Source: Bradyrhizobiaceae bacterium | GTDB lineage: Bacteria; Pseudomonadota; Alphaproteobacteria; Rhizobiales; Xanthobacteraceae | Assembly: GCA_016793685.1 (NCBI GenBank) | Contig: JAEULX010000021.1 | Coordinates: 1-10,155, forward strand | Direction of reading: 5' to 3' | Length of the DNA: 10,155 nucleotides | Part shown: positions 6,635-10,155 of the stretch, one piece after another | How the letters are laid out: every line of letters starts with the position of its first letter | Position numbering within the stretch: position 1 is the stretch's first letter | Translations under genes and position numbers: made by a program | The notes under the pieces: model-generated | Told to the model about the DNA's origin: nothing | The model's database searches: none | The model's input: the letters and a program-made list of their open reading frames with translations, nothing else

Positions 6635-6683
6635 GCATTTTCTGACGGCGAACCGGTTTCCACTTCGCCTGAAAATGCTCTAG
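6635..6683. repeat. Palindromic repeat element, copy 2 (better preserved)
   Basis: GCATTTTC (6635-6642) and GGCGAA (6647-6652) pair with TTCGCC (6664-6669) and GAAAATGC (6671-6678), separated by an 11-base loop containing CCGGTTTCC. A short bulge lies on the left arm. The element ends TCTAG like copy 1. The proposed mntH start site lies about 30 bases to its right, so both copies would be transcribed as leader RNA of mntH. Confidence 0.75.
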
Positions 6684-6702
6684 CCCTAACCTTAATCTGC
6701 TA

Positions 6703-6719
6703 TTGCGAGTTATTTGCAA
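6703..6719. promoter_or_regulatory. Fur/Mur-like box 1 upstream of mntH
   Basis: The 17-mer TTGCGAGTTATTTGCAA is an imperfect palindrome whose flanks extend it to TATTGC (6701-6706) and GCAATA (6716-6721). It resembles the Fur/Mur recognition pattern of alphaproteobacteria (TTGCnA...TnGCAA, recalled). It overlaps the end of the proposed -10 box at 6718-6723 and covers the expected start site. A metal-bound repressor here would block mntH transcription. A matching site lies at 6751-6767. Confidence 0.7.
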
Positions 6720-6745
6720 TATAAGGGTATCGTAGTCCCTGTCAA
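6718..6745 (-). promoter_or_regulatory. mntH promoter (near-consensus sigma-70 type)
   Basis: Read leftward, a perfect TTGACA (complement of 6740-6745) and TATATT (complement of 6718-6723, five of six consensus bases) are separated by 16 bases. The predicted start lies near 6711, leaving a leader of about 218 bases to the ATG at 6493, or 263 to that at 6448. It lies between the two Fur/Mur-like boxes. Confidence 0.7.
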
Positions 6746-6750
6746 CTCTG

Positions 6751-6767
6751 TTGCAAGTTATTCGCAA
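6751..6767. promoter_or_regulatory. Fur/Mur-like box 2 upstream of mntH
   Basis: TTGCAAGTTATTCGCAA differs from box 1 at only two of 17 positions (G/A at the fifth, T/C at the thirteenth), both inside the symmetric arms. The centre-to-centre distance between boxes is 48 bases. This copy lies just upstream of the -35 hexamer, so the pair brackets the promoter. Which regulator binds (Mur, Fur, or another Fur-family protein) cannot be told from the site alone. Confidence 0.65.
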
Positions 6768-6809
6768 AAAGTCGGCTGGGGTCGGGAGGCGGAGGGCTCG
6801 GAGCCGCAA

Positions 6810-8114
6810 CTACAGCGGCCCCCAACGGCGCCCGGAGGAAATGCGCCGCGCGAGGATCTTGTCGATGCGCCGTCCATCCAGATCGACGATCTCGAAGCGC
6901 CAGCCGGAGGCGTCGAACGCCTCCCCGACCTGCGGCAGGTGGCCCGCCTGCGCCAGCGCGAACCCCGCGGCCGTCTGGTAGCTGCGCGTCTGCGGAATCG
7001 GGATGGCGAGGAGTTCCGCCATTTCGTCCGCCGGCATCCCGCCGGCGATGAGCCAGGATCCATCCGCGCGCTGCACGGCGTGCTCGACCAGCCCTTCGTC
7101 CGTGCGGAACGCCCCGACAATCGCTTCGAGGATGTCGGCATTGGTGACGACGCCCTCGAAATGCCCGTACTCGTCGTGGATCAGGGCCATGTGGACCGGC
7201 GAGGTCTTGATGGTCTGGACGACGTCCAGGGCATCGGCAGTGTCGGGAATCACCGGGGCGGAGCGCACATATGCGCGGAAGTCAGGCTGCTCGCCGCGCA
7301 GATAGGCGTCGAGAACGTCTTTCGCCTGAACGACGCCCAGCATCTCCTCGGGGGTGCCGTCATAGACGGGCATCCGCGAGTGAACGCTGCCGACGATCAG
7401 TTTGCGGATCGCCTGCGGATCATCGGCAAGGTTGATCATGTCGACGTCGGTCCGCGGGGTCATGACCGCGCGTACGGGACGATCACCGAGGCGCATGACG
7501 CCGGCGATCATCGTCCGTTCTTCCGGTTCGATGATGCCGGCGGTCTCGGCTTCGGCGATGAGGGTGCGGATTTCTTCGTCGGTGACGCGCTCCTCCGCCT
7601 CGGGGCGTTGCGCGAGCGCGCGCAGGACCAGCCGTCCCGAGGCGTCGAGCACCCAGACGAACGGCGAGGCGATCTTGGCCAGCACCGTCATCGACGGCGA
7701 CACGCGGACGGCGATGGCTTCCGGATTGCGCAACGCGATCTGTTTCGGGACGAGCTCGCCGATAATCAGCGACGCATAGGTTATCACGGTGACCACCAGC
7801 CCGACGCCCGATGCATCCGCCACCGCGGGCGGCATGCCGAGCGAGACGAACCATTCGGAGAGGCGGGAGCCCAGCGTCGCGCCGGAGAAGGCGCCGGACA
7901 AAATCCCGATCAGGGTGATCCCAACCTGGACCGTGGACAGGAACTTGCCCGGATTGGCGGCGAGCGCGAGCGCGCGCCGGGAGCCGACGACCTCGCGATC
8001 GACCAGGGCCTGCAGCCGCGCGCGCCGCGAGGACACCACCGCAAGCTCGGCCATGGCGAGCAAGGCGTTGATGAAAATAAGAACGACGACGGTGGCGATT
8101 TCGAAGTAAATCAT
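6810..8114 (-). CDS. CNNM/CBS/CorC-HlyC family membrane protein (putative ion exporter)
   Basis: This 434-residue inner-membrane protein has the standard layout of the HlyC/CorC (UPF0053) family. The N-terminal CNNM domain covers about residues 1-195, with a membrane helix at 3-25, AELAVVSSRRARL, hydrophobic segments at about 62-80 and 100-120, and GELVPKQIALRNPE (119-132). A CBS pair follows: VMTPRTDV starts the first near 217, and the second holds HMALIHDEYGHFEGVVT. The C-terminal CorC_HlyC domain spans about 345-425, ending FEIVDLDGRRIDKI. Relatives are implicated in Mg2+ or Co2+ efflux or polyamine export; the old 'hemolysin' name is misleading. The ATG at 8114 lacks a recognisable ribosome-binding site, while a 33-codon ORF with a good one ends four bases upstream. 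That suggests coupled translation. It lies upstream of mntH on the same strand but is separated by mntH's own promoter. Confidence 0.93.
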   Translation of the reverse strand: MIYFEIATVVVLIFINALLAMAELAVVSSRRARLQALVDREVVGSRRALALAANPGKFLSTVQVGITLIGILSGAFSGATLGSRLSEWFVSLGMPPAVADASGVGLVVTVITYASLIIGELVPKQIALRNPEAIAVRVSPSMTVLAKIASPFVWVLDASGRLVLRALAQRPEAEERVTDEEIRTLIAEAETAGIIEPEERTMIAGVMRLGDRPVRAVMTPRTDVDMINLADDPQAIRKLIVGSVHSRMPVYDGTPEEMLGVVQAKDVLDAYLRGEQPDFRAYVRSAPVIPDTADALDVVQTIKTSPVHMALIHDEYGHFEGVVTNADILEAIVGAFRTDEGLVEHAVQRADGSWLIAGGMPADEMAELLAIPIPQTRSYQTAAGFALAQAGHLPQVGEAFDASGWRFEIVDLDGRRIDKILARRISSGRRWGPL

Positions 8115-8118
8115 GCGG

Positions 8119-8220
8119 CTATTGCGGCCGGCCGCCTTTCAGTGGTCGCAGCGCGGCGAGGAAAATCTGCCGGATCGGCGAGTGACCACAGCCGCCGCGG
8201 CCGCGATCGTCGCATGGCAT
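8119..8220 (-). CDS. Possible 33-residue leader ORF ahead of the CorC-family gene
   Basis: An ATG at 8220 is preceded by GGAGG with five-base spacing, the best ribosome-binding site in this 161-base gap. It opens a 33-codon frame starting MPCDDRGRGG and ending KGGRPQ. Its TAG stop ends four bases before the ATG of the CNNM/CorC gene, which has no ribosome-binding site of its own. The peptide is Arg/Gly/Pro-rich with no known domain. It may be a translational coupling leader. It could also be chance in GC-rich DNA; conservation of start, length and stop in relatives would decide. Confidence 0.35.
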   Translation of the reverse strand: MPCDDRGRGGCGHSPIRQIFLAALRPLKGGRPQ

Positions 8221-8275
8221 TGTCGCCTCCGGCGTCGAAAATCGCAAAACCCCCCGCCCGCTGGCCCCCTATGCC

Positions 8276-8992
8276 TTACTTTATCGGCACATAGACTTCG
8301 ATGACGAGCTTATCGTCGGGCGTCGTGCGCGGATCGGTAAGATAGGATTCAACGAACACGTCCTGCGCCTCCAGGCCCTTGTCGTCGAGCTGATTGGTGA
8401 TCCGTTCGTAAGTGCCATCGAGCGAGTCATAGCTGCCCCGATGGACATATTTCAATGCCTTCCCGGCGGGCGACTTGCCTGCCGCCATGCCGTCCGGCAG
8501 GTTGGCCGGCGTTGCGGCGACCGGCACCGCCGCGCGGAAGTCGAACCCCTTCTCGTCGGTCGACGTGTAGATCGTCATCGGCGGTCCGGCCGGCGCGACC
8601 TTCTCCTTTTCGAGGACGGCGTAAATCTTCTTGAAGCTGTCGATGATCGTATCGAAGGCCGTGTCCCATTGCGCCGTGCCGGACAGGTACACGATCGGCT
8701 GCTCGGCCAACGTGATCTCCTGACCGGACAGTTCGTCGCCTGGCGTCTGCGCCTGCGGAGGGGAGGCGGGCGTCGTCTGCGCGGTGGGCGCCGTCGGTGC
8801 GCCGGCGGGCGGAGAGGTTGCAGGGCCGGATGCGCCCGGCGCGGCCTGCGGAGCCTGCGCCGCGGGTGCGGCCGGTGGAGCGTTTGCGCCCTTGTCCTCC
8901 GCCGGGGTCTGCCCAAGAGCGAAACCGGATAGCCACAGGCCAAGCATGATGACCGCTCCCGCGAGCGCAGCCACCAAACGAGAGGGTCGCAT
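8276..8992 (-). CDS. Exported GyrI-like (SOUL/effector-binding fold) domain protein
   Basis: This 238-residue protein has three parts. An N-terminal signal peptide covers about 1-28 (two Arg, then AALAGAVIMLGLWLSGFALG). A Pro/Ala/Thr-rich disordered linker spans about 29-86. A GyrI-like effector-binding domain covers about 92-238, recognised by GPPMTIYTSTDEKGFDFRAA, KYVHRGSYDSLDGTYERI, and VFVESYLTDPRTTPDDKL ending IEVYVPIK. Glu215 sits where the ligand-contacting Glu of the family is found. GyrI-like domains usually bind small hydrophobic or cationic molecules in cytosolic regulators; here the domain would work in the periplasm or tethered to the membrane. The frame stays open upstream to 9436, overlapping dapF, but the ATG at 8992 has AGGAG six bases upstream and begins the signal peptide, so I chose it. 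It is divergent from dapF. The ligand is unknown. Confidence 0.88.
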   Translation of the reverse strand: MRPSRLVAALAGAVIMLGLWLSGFALGQTPAEDKGANAPPAAPAAQAPQAAPGASGPATSPPAGAPTAPTAQTTPASPPQAQTPGDELSGQEITLAEQPIVYLSGTAQWDTAFDTIIDSFKKIYAVLEKEKVAPAGPPMTIYTSTDEKGFDFRAAVPVAATPANLPDGMAAGKSPAGKALKYVHRGSYDSLDGTYERITNQLDDKGLEAQDVFVESYLTDPRTTPDDKLVIEVYVPIK

Positions 8993-9131
8993 CTGATACT
9001 CCTGTCGAGAAGCGTCCGCCCCGTCCGAGGCAGGTCCGGGGACGGCTGAAAGCGTCTCAATACCGGCAATTTGCCACGTCATTGCGGCGTCTGCTGAAGA
9101 TCGACGAACATTTCCGCTCGTAAGCGCTCCC

Positions 9132-9148
9132 CGCGCACGTCGTGCGCG
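9132..9148. promoter_or_regulatory. 17-bp GC-rich palindrome between the GyrI-like gene and dapF
   Basis: CGCGCACG and CGTGCGCG are perfect inverted copies around a central T. The site lies in the 235-base divergent region, 80 bases upstream of dapF and 140 bases upstream of the GyrI-like gene. It could be an operator for a dimeric protein or a stable hairpin. I recognise no particular regulator for it. Also in this region is a weaker repeat, CCCAT/ATGGG (9194-9209), next to the dapF start. Confidence 0.4.
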
Positions 9149-9173
9149 CTTCAAGTGATACAGGGCTTCGCGC

Positions 9174-9203
9174 TGGTCAAGCCTTGCCGATTGCCCATAT
9201 AAG
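9174..9203 (+). promoter_or_regulatory. Candidate dapF promoter
   Basis: TGGTCA (9174-9179, four of six -35 bases) and TATAAG (9198-9203, five of six -10 bases) are 18 bases apart. The start would lie near 9210, giving a leader of roughly 18 bases to the dapF ATG. This is the best match in the region but the -35 is weak. Confidence 0.35.
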
Positions 9204-9227
9204 CATGGGATACGGTGTGATAAGAAT

Positions 9228-10112
9228 ATGAACACGCTCGCCAATCGCCGCTTCATCAAGATGAACGGTCTCGGCAACGAGATTGTGATCGTCGACCTGC
9301 GCCGCGAGTCCGGGAACGGCCGCGCGCTCGATCCGGGCGAAGTGCGGGCGGCTGCCGGGGCAGGCGGCGCGCCGTTCGACCAGCTCATGCCGATCTTTGC
9401 CCCGCAGACGCCGGGAACGGACGCCTTCATCCGCATCTATAACAACGACGGCTCGCAGGCCGGCGCCTGCGGCAACGGGATGCGCTGTGTTGCGGATTAC
9501 CTGTTCAAGGACAGCGGCACGCGGCAACTGAGCCTCGAGACGGCGGCGGGTCTCGTGAACTGCTGGCCCACCGCCGAGCCGCTGATCGTCACGGTCGATA
9601 TGGGAGCGCCCCGGTTTGGCTGGCAGGATATCCCGCTCGCCAGGGAATGCCCCGATACGCGGGCGATCCCGCTGCAGGTCGGGCCGATCGACCATCCCAT
9701 TCTGCATTCGCCGGCGGTCGCCAGCATGGGCAATCCGCATGCGGTGTTCTGGGTCGACGACGTGCATGCCTACGATCTCGCCAGGCTTGGCCCGCTGCTC
9801 GAGAACGATCCGATTTTCCCCGAGCGCGCCAATATCTCGCTCGCAACGGCCGTCTCCCCGGACCATATCGTCGCGCGCACTTGGGAACGCGGCGCCGGCC
9901 TGACCAAGGCATGCGGTTCGGCCGCCTGTGCGGTCGCCGTTTCGGCGATGCGGACCGGGCGGGCCGGCCGGCGGGTGACGGTTACGCTGCCCGGCGGCGA
10001 CCTTTTGATCGCGTGGCGGGAAAGCGACGGCCATGTGCTGATGACGGGCCCCGTCGCCTACGAATACGAAGGCCGCTTCGATCCCGCGCTGTTCGTCGGC
10101 GCAGACGCGTGA
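9228..10112 (+). CDS. dapF: Diaminopimelate epimerase DapF
   Basis: DapF interconverts LL- and meso-diaminopimelate in the cytosol, feeding lysine synthesis and peptidoglycan cross-links, using two cysteines and no cofactor. The 294-residue protein is slightly longer than the usual 275 or so. Both catalytic cysteines are in their motifs: Cys81 in NNDGSQAGACGNGMRC and Cys229 in ERGAGLTKACGSAAC. The N-terminal FIKMNGLGNEIVIVD and ASMGNPHAVFWVDD (165-178) are also diagnostic. The ATG at 9228 places a short tail before FIKMNGLGN. The ATG at 9261 would cut into that conserved strand, so I reject it. The ribosome-binding site is weak (AAGA). The stop is followed after four bases by an mtaB-like start, indicating an operon. 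The dapF-mtaB order is familiar to me from Hyphomicrobiales. Confidence 0.97.
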   Translation: MNTLANRRFIKMNGLGNEIVIVDLRRESGNGRALDPGEVRAAAGAGGAPFDQLMPIFAPQTPGTDAFIRIYNNDGSQAGACGNGMRCVADYLFKDSGTRQLSLETAAGLVNCWPTAEPLIVTVDMGAPRFGWQDIPLARECPDTRAIPLQVGPIDHPILHSPAVASMGNPHAVFWVDDVHAYDLARLGPLLENDPIFPERANISLATAVSPDHIVARTWERGAGLTKACGSAACAVAVSAMRTGRAGRRVTVTLPGGDLLIAWRESDGHVLMTGPVAYEYEGRFDPALFVGADA

Positions 10113-10116
10113 CGCC

Positions 10117-10155
10117 ATGACGGTCGATATTCGGACCTTCGGCTGCCGCCTGAAT
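10117..10155 (+). CDS. mtaB: MtaB-like tRNA t6A37 methylthiotransferase (partial, first 13 codons)
   Basis: An ATG four bases after the dapF stop opens a frame, MTVDIRTFGCRLN, running off the right edge. TFGCRLN matches the start of MiaB/MtaB-type radical-SAM methylthiotransferases, whose first conserved Cys (here Cys10) ligates an iron-sulfur cluster in the N-terminal domain. MtaB typically has GCRLN where MiaB has GCQMN, so MtaB (which modifies t6A37 in certain tRNAs) is the better fit. No separate ribosome-binding site is visible, consistent with coupling to dapF. The call rests on 13 residues plus gene order. Confidence 0.75.
   Translation, partial: MTVDIRTFGCRLN

Noticed and set aside
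6551..6683. Repeats considered as a short CRISPR array or a metal riboswitch
   Set aside because: There are only two diverged palindromic units, with no regular spacers and no cas genes. The structure is explained by repeat symmetry, and I see no recognisable yybP-ykoY-type conserved core.
6766..6809. Possible terminator after the CNNM/CorC gene (GGCTC/GAGCC near the stop, TTTTT at 6766-6770 on the leftward strand)
   Set aside because: The stem is five bases with a one-base loop, and the T-run is about 25 bases away and partly inside Fur/Mur-like box 2, so it does not form a coherent terminator.
6714..8294. A 526-codon + strand frame opposite the CNNM/CorC gene
   Set aside because: It is a shadow frame. 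It also runs across the mntH control region, which has a promoter and operator-like sites.
8993..9436. N-terminal extension of the GyrI-like gene to an ATG at 9436
   Set aside because: It would overlap dapF by about 200 bases and bury the signal peptide in mid-protein. The start at 8992 has AGGAG at good spacing.
9177..10118. A 313-codon minus frame opposite dapF
   Set aside because: The + frame has both DapF active-site cysteines and all family motifs; the minus frame is its mirror.

Overview
The window is GC-rich, gene-dense chromosomal DNA. Gene content, codon use and the dapF-mtaB junction point to an alphaproteobacterium, most likely of the Hyphomicrobiales (Bradyrhizobium/Xanthobacteraceae-like). 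This placement is an inference from recalled gene order and protein similarity; no search was run. I see no rRNA, tRNA, IS element, prophage or CRISPR array.

Region A (1-5050) looks like an uptake and catabolic locus under local control. Five genes run leftward: a two-domain cupin protein (3328-4272), an SDR-fold protein (2486-3190), a type-I periplasmic binding protein (1209-2417), and the LivH-type (342-1199) and LivM-type (1-340, cut by the window edge) permeases of a branched-chain amino acid/amide family ABC importer. The ATPase genes presumably lie beyond the left edge. Divergent from them is an XRE-HTH/cupin regulator (4382-5050). The 109-base divergent region holds a perfect 7+7 inverted repeat (4309-4325) at the expected start site of a leftward promoter with a consensus -35. 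The layout suggests a ligand-controlled operon whose substrate I cannot name. The SDR protein lacks the residues expected at every canonical catalytic position, so it may not be an ordinary dehydrogenase.

Region B (5051-8275) concerns metal ions and the membrane. mntH, an Nramp-type Mn(II)/Fe(II) importer (5090-6493), is transcribed leftward. Its 316-base upstream region holds a near-consensus promoter bracketed by two almost identical 17-bp Fur/Mur-like boxes. Between promoter and start codon lie two copies of a dispersed-type palindromic repeat separated by a short hairpin, so the repeats should sit in the mntH leader RNA. Upstream of mntH is a CNNM/CBS/CorC-HlyC membrane protein gene (6810-8114), which may be translationally coupled to a 33-codon leader ORF (8119-8220).

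Region C (8276-10155) has a secreted or periplasmic GyrI-like domain protein (8276-8992, leftward). Divergent from it is dapF, encoding diaminopimelate epimerase of lysine and peptidoglycan synthesis (9228-10112). The first 13 codons of an mtaB-like tRNA methylthiotransferase gene follow (10117 to the right edge).
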